The notes: generated by a model not told the origin, from the sequence alone. A stretch of 64,000 bases of DNA from Symbiodinium natans (GCA_905221605.1 CAJNDS010000370.1:91587-155586); one strand, 5' to 3'. Positions 1 to 12,770 are shown, counted from the first letter of the stretch. Program-made: numbers and translations.

Positions 1-48
1 CCCTAAACCCTAAACCCTAAACCCTAAACCCTAAACCCTAAACCCTAA
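1..48. repeat. CCCTAAA telomere-type array at window start
   Basis: About seven CCCTAAA units run from the first base. In this orientation the array has the polarity of a left chromosome end (C-rich strand 5' to 3' going inward). The same motif recurs throughout the window as interstitial tracts, so this could also be one more interstitial tract cut by the window edge. Confidence 0.9.
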
Positions 49-1519
49 TCTTGCTTCATGGAACTCCGCGCCCGCCTCCAAGTCTGGACCTGGGCACCGA
101 AACACACCTACATGTTCATTGATGCGGAAGGCCCCACAACCTGAGGTAATCCCTTCCCCTAATATTGGAACACCCCTTGAGGGATTGTGGGGGTTTTGTT
201 ACAAGGGTGGGGGGGGGGAAGGGTGGGGAGGGTTTAATACTAGGGGGATGGGATAAGTAGGGAAGCTAAGACAGCTACGGCGTCACGACTGCAATCAAGC
301 GTTTGAACGGATCAAGATGCGAGTTTCAGCACCCCACCCGTCACTTGCAATTTATGCTGCCCACAATGGAGATCCTTGAGGCCCAAACGTCTGAAGCTGT
401 AGACCTCGGGGCGCACAAGATGCGCAACGCATGGCCAAATCGCTGCAGACGCCAGCCAGTCTCAAATGGGTATAATCCCTTCTCGTCGTCGGGCGCTTGG
501 CGTTTGAGACATGCAGCCCAACAAGCCTGAAGGAAAGATTTGAATGGCAAATACGGCCACCAACTACAACCGACATGCTTGAGGTTTAGTCATGAAGGAA
601 GTTGGACCAACAAAATGCTCTGGCCATGGCTGGAGCAAAGCAGACCCGGATAGACGGATAGACCAGGCATAGCGGAAGAGGCAGTCTTGTGCGCACAGAG
701 CAGTGCGCTTGTCACTCGTGTACTAGCTGTGCTTCAAGTACAGCTTAAGCAGGCAGAGTACAGCACAGAGGGGACACCCATGAAGAGGAAAGCAGTCGGG
801 TTCTCCACATGCAGAAGCCTTCCAGAAACCGGGCTGCGAGGAGTTGGCGTTCCGATGTGCTTTCGGCAAGAGCTAGGAATGCCTGTCAGCTCAACGGGAA
901 CATACGGGTACCGGGAGTGCCTGAAATCTGACAGGGGCCTTCGGCAGTGCGGGTCGAGGGCCAGCAGACGTCGCACTTAAGCTGAAACTTCGAAAACAAG
1001 GCCCACATCCCAAAGGGGAGGGGGAGGGGGAAGAGGGGGGCGGGAGTGCTTCCCTGAGCAGCTTAGGATGCCAATGAAGTCAGACTTGCACCATCATACT
1101 TTGAACTTTCAGCACCAGTCAAGCCTCAGATCCGACCTGCAGTGTAACAGTCAGACTGAGATTTACACAGTCAAGCTGCGAGCCAACAGGCATGGAGAGT
1201 CAGGCAGCCATCAGACCCCCTAGTACTTGCTGGTCGGACCTTCTCTTGCGATTGTCAACCACCCGAACATCTGCAAACCCTGACCGACCCACAGTCTCGA
1301 CCCCAAAACCCTCAACACCGAACCCTAAACCCTCAACCCTAAACCTCGCACCAGGGGAGCCATACAAAAAAGGCAGAAGCTGTGTTCAGGTAGACAAAAG
1401 ATGGACAAAAAGCCTCTGAGGGACGGGCGGGGATGCGCGGGCGCAGAGGCCCGATGTGACGGACGAACCTGGCAAGGTCTTGACCCTTGGGACGACGAGG
1501 GCTGAGGGATGAAGACTGG
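49..1519. other. Subtelomeric stretch without a supported gene
   Basis: Only short open frames overlap here on both strands, and none shows a family motif. There are G-rich runs near 206-235 and 1015-1045, and a degenerate CCCTAAA patch at about 1310-1345. I see nothing else. Confidence 0.6.
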
Positions 1520-1598
1520 TGTTTAGGGTTTAGGGTTTAGGGTTTAGGGTTTAGGGTTTAGGGTTTAGGGTGTAGGGTTTAGGGCTTAGGGTTTAGGG
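1520..1598. repeat. Interstitial TTTAGGG tract
   Basis: About eleven TTTAGGG units with two variants (TGTAGGG, CTTAGGG). The orientation is opposite to the array at the window start. Confidence 0.95.
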
Positions 1599-1599
1599 T

Positions 1600-2051
1600 T
1601 GTGTATCAAAGAAATGTATCAAAGAAGTGCCCTGCTCTGAAACCTTGCTCGTGAGGTTCTACAAGTACCAAGTGAAACCAAGACATGATTGCCGATGTAC
1701 TCGTGCACATACCTGAAGACCCCATGGGGCTGAGGGATTTCAGGCTTTGGGATTTGGATGGTCTAGGGGTGCAGAAAAACCGACCCGGTCTTGAATTTGC
1801 CAGGGGAACGCCCGACGGTTGGTGTCCAGATCAATCTGGAAATTCGTGGATGGAAAGCTGGGAGAGCTGATGACCTGGGTTTCGGGGATGCATTCGGTCA
1901 GATGTTGCAATGTTCAATGCGCTTCAAGGTTTGGACAGCTTCCCGAGAGCGGCTTGAGAGATCCGGAGCCTTGTGCCTGCTAGCTTTCGGGGGCTCCAGA
2001 CATGCGTGGAAGACAAGTAGCAGTTTCCAGGATCTGGCAGAAATCATGTAA
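1600..2051. other. No gene seen
   Basis: Short overlapping open frames without recognisable motifs lie between a telomere-like tract and an AT microsatellite. Confidence 0.5.
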
Positions 2052-2150
2052 GTATATATATATATATACTTATATATATATATATATATACAGATATATA
2101 TATATATATATATATAGATTATTCTCTTTATATATATATATACATATGCA
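2052..2150. repeat. AT-rich dinucleotide microsatellite
   Basis: Interrupted (TA)n repeat. It creates a Tyr/Ile-rich frame on each strand that is an artefact of the repeat. Confidence 0.95.
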
Positions 2151-2960
2151 TAGGGAACGTCCGAACCTCAGGCCCCTCGACTCTCGAGGCCCCAACTCCC
2201 AGGAGGAAGTCGTAGATGGGACGCAGGGTGCAGCGCCGGAAATTGAAATCCTGAGCGACAAGCAGTCGTCCCTTGCGACAGCTGCCATGGGCATTTCTGG
2301 TTGGGATGCGGAGAGTTGTAAAAACATCATACCTCGCGTTTTTTCTGCGTGATTTTCCGGGAGCCAGGTGAAGCTGTGGATGTGCATCCTCAACTCTCTC
2401 GGAACCTGGCTGGAGTGCTCTATCTTCATGGTACTACAATGCTAGTACTGGGGGCACCTGGCTTTTCCTTCAACGCAATGTGACTAAGTCAGGTGGTGGG
2501 CGAACGCTGTCTCGAAGTACTTCGTTGTCATGCAAGCCCTAGGAGCAATCTGAAGGACGTTTGCGGATTGCCTTTCCGACACTCTGTCAAGCGCTCCAAA
2601 GGGGCTTTGCGTACTTTTAAAGGGGTGATTGTGAACAACTCACAAGTATCATGTTAAGATTTCTCGACTAAGACATTTGCTCGGTATGAGGAGAGCATCT
2701 GCGCATTGCGCACGCACATTCAGGCGCTAGCGGCACAAAAAGGCTGAGAAAAACGCGCTGCCATAAACATATGGTCTCTATGCCCGTGCCACAACTGTAA
2801 GGCGACGTGCTGCCGAGCGGCATTGTGCCCACAGTCACAGGAGTGAAAGTGGCTAAGCTCCTGAAAAGGCAGTGAGAGGCTGCGAAGGGGCCTGGGGCAG
2901 TCCTCCTGAAGCGTGTGCGCTCCAACATAGCTCAACAAAAGAGCGGAGCATAACCTAACT
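2151..2960. other. No gene recognised downstream of the hydrolase exons
   Basis: This stretch should contain the 3' exons and stop of the minus-strand hydrolase at 3.3-6.5 kb, unless that gene is truncated. I could not identify the family's C-terminal catalytic Asp/His region here. Confidence 0.4.
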
Positions 2961-3066
2961 TTGGGTTCAGGGTTTAGGGTGTGGGGTTTAGGGTTTAGGG
3001 TTCAGGGTTTAGGGTGTGGGATTTAGGGTTTAGGATTTAGGGTTTAGGGTTTAGGGTGCGGGGTTT
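2961..3066. repeat. Interstitial TTTAGGG-type tract, degenerate
   Basis: TTTAGGG units mixed with TTCAGGG, TGTGGGG and TTTAGGA variants. Their divergence suggests an old insertion. Confidence 0.9.
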
Positions 3067-3330
3067 GGGGGACTTCCTCCAGGCTTCACAGACTGTGTCT
3101 TTCTTGGGAGAGCCCCCTTGAAAACCCTCCGATGAATCCATCCCTCTCTACAGACCCCCCATGCCCTGGGACTCCCTGAACAAAGTGGCGAGGTGGTTCA
3201 GACTAGGCCCAATTTAGAGAAATTTAGGTTTCTTCTGACGCAAACACAGGTGTTGAATGGCCATGACTGGTCTGTTTAGAAGGCCCGGCCCGGCTACCAG
3301 TACATCTCTTCTGACTCGATCATCTCCCGC

Positions 3331-6300
3331 CTTCATGTTGACAGCTTCCCAAAGCTTTTCGCTCTGCGAAATGGGAATCATGGTGTCGTTGCCTCGGTAA
3401 GCAAACGGTGTGGCTAGAGGGTGCATCCAGGTCCATCCAAAGGTAGACGTCTGGGGTAGCTTCCGCAGCGTAGTTGTCCAGCAACCTCCAACCTGTTCAC
3501 TGAGCCAGGGGGCGCCCGTGGATGAGCAACACGGGGCATCTGATCTCCTTCATCATCGCCTGGATGCCACAAGCACCATGATTGCCCTCACTGGTGCCAA
3601 CGTTGGGCACGAAAGAGGCCAGGGAAGGTACATGAGACTGCGTTCTGTTTCTGAAAGGGCCGAGTCTGGAATACACCCTAAACCCTAAACCCTAAACCCA
3701 AAACCCAAAACCCTAAACCCTCAGGCCCCCCGGGCCTCGTTGGGCCACAAACGATTCACGAGGCGCTTTGCCACTCGGCCGAAGAGGTGGCCCGCCACCT
3801 GCGAACATCTGCGGCAAAAGCAACTCAGTAACTTACCTAAACCCTAAACCCTAAACCCTAAACCCTAAACCCTCCTACAATGGAACGTGGCTGAGTTCGA
3901 GCCTCCTTTGCTGTGTCTGGTTTGGACTTTGGCGAAATGCGCTTGAGCTACTGTTGTGGGGATCCCCGGCCCGTACCCAACATCAGAAAAGACAGAGTAG
4001 AATCGTAGAGCCTCGAGCCCAGCCTAAACCACCATATTCCATCCTGCACCATTCATGAGTGCTGCATGATGTTGGGCAAGCCACAACTTGAAACCGCTGT
4101 TGAAACAGGCCGCCCCCCAAGTCCACAAATCCTGCGCATCCTGCCCTGCACCCTCAAGATTCGCAGGTTTCGGGGCGCCTCCGGGAAGTTGGCAAAGCCA
4201 CACTGCAGGACCACCCCACCCGGCTGCTGCTTCAACTCCTTGCTGCAATGCGCGCAGGGTTCTTTCAGAAATGTGTGTTTTCAGGAGGCATGGAGAGCTG
4301 TAAGGGCGCGAGGACTTCGGATTCAGGGCGGGTGCGCAGGCGACTCTGCGGCGCTTGGTGGGATGCCTGTTGTTACCCTGCAAAAAACTTCTAAGGCCCA
4401 GTCAAAAGTCGGTGCAGGCCCTGAAACCAACAGTTCGGCTGAGCTCCTGAAATCTGAAACCAAGACTGCACTGCGATACGTCCGAAATCAAGTACACCAT
4501 TTACATCACCCAAAATCTTCAACATCGACTGGTACGATTCTGAAAGCGCAAAGACAGGACCTATCAGTCATCTGCCGGCCAGTCTGTCCCCATCCATCCC
4601 TATGTTGCAATGGTTGACGGTGAAAGACTGGCCATGCCTAGCCGTTTGAGTGGGGTTCGGGGAGTTGCCGGCCGCGGAGCCTGGGCTTCTGCACACCTAG
4701 ATTTCGCATTCGCGTATTTGAGTTGGAAACAACCAAGTAAGTATTGCAGCAACGTGCGAAGGTACCCTAAACCCTAAACCCTAAACCCTGAACCCTAAAC
4801 CCTAAACCCTAAACCCTAGACCCTAAACCCTAAACCCTAGACCCCTTTCCACTCCATCCCAAGCCGAGAGGAGCTCCTTCGAGATGCGATGTACAGCACG
4901 GAGAGCGGGTCCCGAACCGATGGAACGACCGTACCAAACTACCTCTCGAGAACACAAACTGTGCATGGGGCAGTTTAGGGTTCAGGGTTCAGGGTTTTCG
5001 GGTTTAGAGAGTACGGTTTAGGGTTTAGGGTTTAGGGTTTAGGGCTTAGGGCTTAGGGTCAGGCAAAGAGCATGGGACCTTTATGGGGTCAAAGACGCAG
5101 TGGCTCGAAGATTGCATGCCCCATATTGCCAGGTACCTCCTGCTCCCAGGCTCCTTGAGAATGCACTTTAACGCAACCCTAAACCCTAAACCCTAAACCC
5201 TAAGCCCTAAACCCTAAACCCTAAACCCGCATCTTGCATGCTCCCAAACTTGGCAGCTGCCTGTGAGAGATTGATCTTCAAGTCGTTGGCAATATAGTTC
5301 CTTGGCTGAGTCCATCATGTTTGAGATCAACTGTAGCACGGGCAAGACGGGCTGGTGCTTGCAGGATGCGCTTCAGTGTCTCAGCTGTAGCAAAGACCAG
5401 TCAATCAAGTTAACAGTGACCAGTTAGCAGCATGGTAGCATGTAGTGCCAGCAGCACGGCGTTCCCTGCAAACATTGGGGAGTCGTGGGTGCACAGGTTC
5501 TGCACAACATGCACCTTGCCAGGGCCAAGTTGGCGCGGAACCCCTTCCTGCTACCCAAGCAGCAAGACCGCCGCAGCTGCCTCATCTATAGACCTGGGAG
5601 AATTGAGCTGCCCTAAACCCTAAACCCTAAACCCTAAACCCTAAACCCTAGACCCTAGACCCTAAACCCTAAACTGCTTCAGACGTTGGGTTTTCGGCTT
5701 CAGGCTTCCTGTGTACAGGCGGGTGCAGAGCAGGAATAGGGGAGTAAGTGCTCGAGGCAGCTGCGCGGAGCTCTTGCCTTGTGCTGCCCAAAGCCCTGCC
5801 CGAAGCCCCTAGGACCGCGGAATCCCGTAGATTTGCGCGGCCAAGCGGCCTCATGCTGGCGCTTCCCATATGGAGGCCATAACCTGGAAATTCGAAAGAC
5901 ATGACCTGGCGATGGCGTCTTACTTTGGCAGTCGGGATCTGGGACCGACACTCTGTGATGTTGAGCAACTCGTTCGAGGTGCGAGCGGGTGTTCAAACTC
6001 ATCTCGTTCGTGTCAATAGCTTCCCCCAACTTTTTATGTGGATATCCTGGTGCTGCCATGTTGTTTCAACCAGGCAATTACTCAGCTTACCTGGGGAACA
6101 TGGATAAATCTGGAGTATGCTAGACTGTCTTTAACAGGTTGGGAGTTCAGGGCTCCAGGCCCCCAAGAGCCACCCCAGCCCTTCGACCAAAGGGTTCCGG
6201 CCCGGCCCTAGCCTCCCCGACTACACCCTCCCCTCCAGTCACAGGGAAGTCAGGAGAGTTCAGACCAAAAACGAGGAGGAGGAGGGAAGGGGTGCTTGTG

Positions 6301-6494
6301 AGCACTCTAATCGGCGAGAGAAGCGTGTCAGGGACCTGTGCGTAAAGGCCCGAAGTGGAAGGAAAGAGACATGAAGCACCCTGGTCGAAGCGTGTCAGCC
6401 GGACGTGCACCTTGAGTGATTCCGAAATACTCTGCAGCGTCTGCCGCATATCGCCAATGTCACAGCCATTGCTGTGGGCATGCACAAGTAACAC
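3331..6494 (-). CDS. Alpha/beta hydrolase, ABHD17/Bem46-like (partial, multi-exon)
   Basis: Exons read on the minus strand, in order: 6405-6494, 5850-5905, 5555-5593, (5261-5300, tentative), 3514-3559, 3331-3392. The first encodes VLLVHAHSNGCDIGDM, the strand-and-loop 'HGN..D' region of ABHD17/Bem46 serine hydrolases. The second continues in phase with MSFEFPGYGLHMG, the family's 'YDYSGYG..G' block. The third gives SIDEAAAAVLLLG, the following helix. The exon at 3514-3559 gives CPVLLIHG, and 3331-3392 completes GRNDTMIPISQSEKLWEA, the family's 'HGxxDxxIPxxHSxxL' segment with its catalytic Asp. Donors are GT, GC, GT, then GC; each acceptor is AG followed by G, and phases match at the joins I could test. 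I did not find the exon with the GxSxG nucleophile, the N-terminus or the C-terminal His, so catalytic competence is unproven. Telomere-like tracts at 3.67-5.67 kb lie in its introns. Family members are membrane-associated hydrolases; location here is unknown. Confidence 0.85.
3674..3722. repeat. Interstitial CCCTAAA tract (hydrolase intron)
   Basis: Six or seven units including CCCAAAA variants, just upstream of the exon at 3514-3559 on the gene's strand. Confidence 0.9.
3836..3873. repeat. Interstitial CCCTAAA tract (hydrolase intron)
   Basis: About five uninterrupted CCCTAAA units. Confidence 0.95.
4765..4843. repeat. Interstitial CCCTAAA tract (hydrolase intron)
   Basis: About eleven units with CCCTGAA and CCCTAGA variants. 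Confidence 0.95.
4973..5058. repeat. Interstitial TTTAGGG tract, opposite orientation (hydrolase intron)
   Basis: TTTAGGG, TTCAGGG and CTTAGGG units. It faces the CCCTAAA tract at 4765-4843 across about 130 bp, so the two could pair as a large inverted repeat. Confidence 0.9.
5174..5228. repeat. Interstitial CCCTAAA tract (hydrolase intron)
   Basis: About seven to eight units with one CCCTAAG variant. It lies about 30 bp from the tentative exon 5261-5300. Confidence 0.95.
5611..5674. repeat. Interstitial CCCTAAA tract (hydrolase intron)
   Basis: About nine units with CCCTAGA variants. It begins 18 bp upstream (on the gene's strand) of the exon at 5555-5593, in that intron's acceptor region. 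Confidence 0.95.
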
Positions 6495-6919
6495 CTGGAA
6501 GCACGGCAATGCACTGAACACAGCCACGGTTCCTTGTAGGGTTTGGCAGGGTTCGGCAGTGTTTGGAATTGAGGGCACATGGTGAAACTTCAGGCCTGCT
6601 TCGTTGGTGCAACTGCTGCAATGCTTACAGCATTTGTGCAGCTTTGAGAGAAGACACTTTCTGCACCAAAAGCCGAAACATACTTCTAGCAAACAAGCCC
6701 ACCAGCACGAGCCAGCCCCACTCTTTCTGAACCATCCGTACCTAACATGCCACAAAGTGGATCTGCCCAGGATTTGCCACTTTTGCCAAGCCACGGGAGC
6801 CCCTTGCCTTACTGCGTAGAGCATGCAGGGTACCTGGAGCAACTCTACGGCTCAGAGCTGTGCTTCGAGATTGTGGCTCTGGAGTCTGGATGCGGTAACT
6901 AGCCATGAGCATCTTAAGC

Positions 6920-7003
6920 TGTTTAGGGTTTAGGGGTTCAGGGTTTAGGGTTTAGGGTTTAGGGTTCAGGGTTTAAGATTTAGGGTTTTAGGGGTAGGGT
7001 CTA
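6920..7003. repeat. Interstitial TTTAGGG tract
   Basis: About eleven units with single-base slips (TTTAGGGG, TTAAGAT). Confidence 0.9.
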
Positions 7004-7240
7004 GCTTTGGCGCTTTGGGCGTTGAGCTCCGTTCTGGGTCATCCCCAGATGTGCGGCCAAATTGGGACCCTCTGCGACCCTCCACAGCATCTCCCGTAAG
7101 ATCTCACCGCACTCTCAATGCTGGTAGACAGCCTGGTAGACAGAGCATGCCCTAGTGACGGTCTCTTGGCGCCGCGCTCCTGGATGCGTCGATGATTTGC
7201 CCCTCGGCACGAAGAAGAGCTCCGGGTGAGACTGGCGGAG

Positions 7241-7390
7241 ATGGGAAGCTGTGGGGAAGCTTTGGGGAAGCCATGGGGAAGCTATGAGGAAGCTATGGGG
7301 AAGCTATGGGGAAGCTATGGGGAAGCTATTGGGAAGCTATGGGGAAGCTATTGGGAAGCTATTGGGAAGCTATGGGGAAGCTATGGGGGG
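7241..7390. repeat. Minisatellite, 11-12 bp unit GGGGAAGCTAT
   Basis: About thirteen near-identical copies. The unit is 12 bp in most copies, so open frames run through it and give Gly-Lys-Leu-Trp-Gly-Ser-Tyr repeats. I treat those frames as artefacts. Confidence 0.95.
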
Positions 7391-10300
7391 GGCTGGGGCT
7401 GGGACCTTGAGACCTTTTGCAGGTTACAGTCCGAGATGCTCGAAGCTTGAGAGTCGTTGAGGGCTTGAGGGCTGGAGGGCTTGAGGGCTTTTAAAGTGTG
7501 AGCGAGGGCTTGGGAAGGGACAAGATGCAGATCGGGGTAAACGTCACATGCAATGCCAAAGCTTTGAGACCCCGAGATCCCGAGGCGCGCTGCAAGGAGC
7601 TAAAGCAAGCGCACCCACAAACTTAGCACAAACTCGAGCTTGCTAGGCAGTTCACAGTCCCTAAAGCCACCCTAAGCCTGCTGAGGATCATCCGACGCCG
7701 ATCCCTACCCCCCCATGTGCAAGTGAGCCAGCATGGCCGTAAGAGAATAAGATGACTGGGGCGACGGGAAAGTGATCCTTGGTCGTGAGCATCCAGCACT
7801 CGCCAGAGCAACGATTCTAGAACAAAGTTCGAAACGACCTTGGCTTGCATAAACGAGGCACTGCAGAGACACAGGGCACTCGTGGCTTTTTTCTGAAATA
7901 TTCTGAAACCGCTCGAATGAGTAGCATGGGGTGGGTGCTTGAGACGAGTTCGGATGAAACCCTGGTTTCCAGCATGGTCCAGGATTCACTTGGGACTAAT
8001 TGCTCTCGCATCATCTGATAGCATCAAATAGCCCGAGAGGCTTGTCCACGATCCATTGCAAGCCGAGGGTCATGGCCTGCGCCAGGGCAATACCGTGATG
8101 CATCGTGTGGCAGCTTCTCTTCATTTGTGCGCTTAGAGTCGTTTCGGATTTCTAAGTATTGAAGATGCTCTGTGAGTACAGGACTTCGAGCGACAGCTAG
8201 TCTGCTCGAACGGCTTTATTATTAAATCCGCGACTCCTGAACTGGAGACGCGCTAGCAACATGAGCGGATATGAGCAGCATGAGGCCTCTGAACGGGCTG
8301 GGCCCAGGTCGGACCTGAAGTTCACGAAGAAAAGCCAGCTGTCGGCTGACAACACCTGTTGCCTGAAAGTGCTGGGCTCTTTGAGATGTTCTGCCACTGT
8401 GGGGCTCTGGTTGTCGGGGTGCTTGGGCAAAGCTTTGCCCTTCGAAGCCTTGGATGCAAAAGCGACCCCATCATCTTGAGGACACCAAAGGTTAAAATTA
8501 GGAAGAACGACTAAGTGATTTTGACCCCGAGCGTTTGACGTGTGTCTGGGCAGCTCCTACCTGAGGCGGCATAAAGGGGCTGCGGGGCAGCGGCGGCCGA
8601 TTCTCAAGTGAAGATCGCCTACGTGCATGGTCACCCGGTGGACAAGCCCCACCCCACCCCCCCAAAGTCCTGGCCACAATGTGTTTATCAGTGTTCATAG
8701 ATTTGGGCAGGGGCAGGGGCAGGCTACCAAGCCGTGCGCGGGGTTGCCTGTCAGGGTTGCCTGCCGGATCCATCACAGACGCAGGAAGTGCTTTCAGATG
8801 ACCCTACTGGCAGCTTCAGCTGCAAAACCTTCCTCCTTTTTCCACTGTTCCTCGGTTGCGCGCCAGACGATTCTTGCCTGTCCCCGCACTGCGGCACGGT
8901 TGGCGACTCCTTTGAGGCCAACGTCTGATTAACAACCTGAATGGACTTTCCTGTGTCGATCAATCGCGTGATCAAGCCGTATCAGTCGGATGCCTCCTGC
9001 CAGCATGAAGCTAAATACTTGGAGACGGGGCAATGATACCTTAGACTTAAATGAAGTGCACGGTGTTGGCTTTGCAGGCTTGAAGCCCTGTTTAGATAAA
9101 CACCGTCGAAAGATGCGCAAGACAGCAGCTTCTTGTGGCGACTGTGGCCAATGTGCTTGCAAGGGCTGGTCCTCCAGGACACTCAGTGCTGCAATGCCGC
9201 CACTTCCTCACCAAAGTTCGACTCGGAGCGTGTGGGCAGGTTTCCCGTTGAAGGCTAAGGCATTGACTAAAGCTTTGACTTGGGGCTGACTGATTGCCAG
9301 TGTTCTGTGATGTTCTGCGTGCTCGCAGTTGATGCATTCAGCTGTGCAGCTCCGGAGACCCCAAGAAAGAGCAGAGAGCTACCGCACAGGGCTACCGCGC
9401 CTCCGCTCCCTTCCTGCCCTCTGCGCTGCTTCGGGAAGGGCACCTGGACTCCTGGACACAAGCCGACGTTGCTTGCGGCTTGCAGACGATTGACCCGGAG
9501 AGGCACACCGGTGTACTCGTGTACTTCGAAAACAAAGAAACCCCCTGCCTTGCATTGGTTCTGAAGCTTCTCCAGACAAGTCAGAAAGGCCTGCACTTCG
9601 GCAAAACTGGTACGAGTAGTTTATTTAAGGCTAGCTGTAAGAAAATTCGGGTCTTCCATGTCGAAGGTGAGTCTTGAATGTGATATTTCTGACTGAAACC
9701 GAAAGAGAGATCAACCCAACCTAACTTGTGGGCGTGTCATCGATCTCTTATCAGAGTCTGTACCGCGGCTGAGCTCAGCAGATGCGAGCTCTCCGGAAGT
9801 TGGTCAAATGAGATCGAGATGGGTTCGAGACGTTCCCGGACTGGATGTTCCTGTCCTGTTCCGCTGGGACTGAAAGCTCTTCGCTCATGCGCTCACGGTG
9901 TTGCGGTATCGGGCAGTCCCTTGAAAATGAGCTATGCAGCTATATGTTTCCGAGAGAGGATGACAACGCAAGTGTGACGATACTCTCGGGGATAGGAGGT
10001 GCCACTTTTTATCACAAGGAGTTGGGCAGGCGTGCTTTCGGATGCGTTTGCACACGTGGCATCACGCGCGTGTCGATGCTCACCCTCAGGTAACCCAGAA
10101 AGAGCGTCATCGACCCTTTCGATACACCGGTCTGCATTTTGTAACTCGTCTTGTGTCAAGATCGTCATCGCAGGCTTTAATTTAAGGGGCGTATCACGAT
10201 ACTTAGATGCAGCACCGGGGAACAGGGGGCGCTCACGTGCACAGCCCTTCCTCCGTATGCAGATGTGCCAAGGCATGTTTCACGAACATCGCACATCGCG

Positions 10301-11667
10301 CTGCGCCAGGCACTGCCTTCAAATAACCCCCCCCCCCCACCCAAGAAGCCCAGGTCCCTGAAAGATTCGAATGTGGATATTGCAGGCCAGAAATCCTCAC
10401 GACTCACTGGGCATTTGTGGCAGCAGTCTTCAAGCTTTTCGGGCATGGGATTTCAGAAGTCATTGTGCGTTTGCACTTACACTGCCGCGCAATACACCCA
10501 TCTATGCAGAAGGACGACTTCCTGAGTTGTGGCCTCGACCATTTGACTCCGACCATGTCGTCTACTTGCACTTCCTTGGTTGAAACGCAATGCCCAGCCA
10601 GCAAGCCTCGGGAAAGCCTTAACGAAGCAGTCATAAACTGGCAGTGACAGTGCAGATGCGCAAACACACCAAGTGCAAGGTTTGTTTAGCCCTCTATCCC
10701 GCCCTGCAGCCGTGGTGCATTCAGACTGCCAGCAATCTGGGCAGTGCACGCAGCCTGCGGTTCAAAGAATAGAAACCATGCCAAGGGCATCCGAGATGCA
10801 GGTGGCTTGAAGGCCACAACTATGCTGGCAAGCAATTTAGACCCACTGACGCCCTCCTATACCGCACCCCCAATCCACCCCGCAACCAAATCCCGATCTA
10901 TACAATCCGGCAGACTTGCTATCCACGGACAGTCATCTGTTCCAAGGCTTCTTTTTCTTGAACCGGCATCTTCGTCTTCGCATTGAGCGGCGGTGGAATT
11001 GACCGGCGGCGCACCTGCGCAACATGAAGCTATACTTCAACATCTGAAGGTTGATGCACACAATGTCGGGTGAGTAAAGCTGCCGCTTGATGCCAACCGA
11101 TGCACAGCACTTAGGCGACGCTGTCAAGATCGAACCACTGGCTCTGTGAACAGTGCGACTTGCTTATTTGCGTGGCCGGGATTGGAATTGATTTTGATCT
11201 GAAGTTCACGCAAAGGCACAGACAACGAATAAGCCGACTTTCAGATTTCGTGGCTTAAAATCGGTTCTAAGCCTACCAAGTCGAGCCTGTCCTGAAAGGC
11301 TTAGAACTGAGTTTAATCTGTCGTCTGCTGCAACCGATTTTAGTCCGTCGTCTGCTGCGCCCGGAAATCGGATACCATCCTTTTCAGGTCCTGGAAGCCC
11401 GTGGAGGAGGCTCTGCACCCTAGGCCCTGTCTGTGCCGTCGTGAAATCAGTGATGCACTGGCTACATCTCAGGGCAAGGGCGGAGAGTGGGGGGGGAAGA
11501 GGGGGAGGAGGTACTGCCCGTAGTTAGCCATAGTTACCTAAAGAAACCTCCCCATGTAGGGCCCACGATAACGTGGCTCACCCCTGCGACTCCCGGTCCA
11601 CCCAGGACGCTTGCTTTTTAGGCACGACTTTCGGGGATGCACGTGGGTTTAGGGCCTGGCTCTACTC
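7391..11667. other. No gene assembled
   Basis: Many short open frames occur on both strands. The minus-strand frame around 10050-10180 (with ILTQDELQNADRCIERVDD) looks protein-like and could be an exon, but I cannot assign it to a family. A poly-C run sits at about 10327-10340. A short direct duplication containing GTCGTCTGCTGC recurs at 11321 and 11350. Confidence 0.4.
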
Positions 11668-11904
11668 TTAACCTGAAGTTCGCCGGTTCGTTCCCCCCGG
11701 GCATGCGGCACCCGGAGAACCAACGCGCATGAGGTCGGGTTTAAGTAACGAGTAGGGGCGGACTTTAGTTGAGAACCCAAAGCCGGTAGTAGAGGACCCC
11801 TGGTAGAACGTGTTCCAAAGCTCAGAAAGCATGAATGCTTTGACTTGATACCTTGAGTTACCCTTCTTGACGGACTTGATGGCCCGGGGGTCCAGGTTGG
11901 TCAC
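11668..11904 (-). CDS. Unrecognised open frame, possibly an exon
   Basis: The 78-codon minus-strand frame has ordinary protein-like composition: AIKSVKKGNSRYQVKAF, then LSELWNTFYQG, then STKVRPYSLLKPDLMRVG. It mixes aromatic, basic and hydrophobic residues, unlike the Arg/Pro/Ser/Cys-rich shadow frames nearby. I do not recognise the family. It may be an exon of a larger minus-strand gene or a fragment of a mobile element. No partner exons were found. Confidence 0.35.
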   Translation of the reverse strand: MTNLDPRAIKSVKKGNSRYQVKAFMLSELWNTFYQGSSTTGFGFSTKVRPYSLLKPDLMRVGSPGAACPGGTNRRTSG

Positions 11905-12767
11905 CTAGGCGCACAGGCCTGGGAGATGGATCATGGCATTCATGTCCCGCACTTAGGCGCTGCAGCTTGTAGCGCAAGTGGTGCTGCGCTGACCGGGACA
12001 ATGCCCATGCTCCTCTTCACCTTGCTCCTCCTGGCATCAAAGGAGTACAAAGTACGACACCAGCCCCAAGCAAGGGCCCTGCGCCTGGGTGCAACCAAGC
12101 GCGCAGAGCGGCACCATTTCGGAGACCCTCAGCTTAAAAGCCCACAAACTTGGGCGGAGTGATGGGCTCGAACCTGCTGCGGCCTTATTTTTCCCTGCGT
12201 AGGGTGTGGATACCTTTTTGTTCCTTGGCCTCGCTGCTGCTGTGCTGACATTCTCTGCTGGACGATCGGCTGCTCGGCTAACTCGCGCCGCGACTCATGG
12301 GTCGAGCCAGGACACGTGGCTGGGCGTTGGGTCTTGCGAGACGCATTGGAGGCTTGGACCCCGTGTGTTTTTGATGGGTTCGCATGCTACGCGGGCTCGG
12401 GAACGAATTGTGAGAGCCCGGCAAAGGGAAAAACATGGGCCACATGTGGCCACTGGCACAGGCCACCCTTACTTCCCGCCAGAGGTACTCTGGGCTGACA
12501 GCGAGCCCTGTGACGCCTGACCCGATTGGTGGAATCTAAGTATCGCTTGGGGGCCCATCGTGCATGCACGGAAGGCAGGAAAGAAAAGCACACGCCTCGT
12601 CCGGCGCTTTGAGCGGCGGGGTGCAGCAAAGGCTCTGTGGAAGCATCCTCGGGTCCGGTGATTCTTGCTTCTCTTCTTTGTGAACTTCTGGATGTGTAGC
12701 TTCTGCAAAGACAATACAACTAGCCGTTGTAAGTGCACCCGCCTGGCCGACCTGAGACCAACTGACA

Positions 12768-12770
<3 letters not shown>
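11905..12770. other. No gene seen
   Basis: Short overlapping frames only, with no motif recognised. Confidence 0.4.

Noticed and set aside
7226-7460. Gly-Lys-Leu-Trp-Gly-Ser-Tyr repeat frames
   Set aside because: They are translation of the GGGGAAGCTAT minisatellite.
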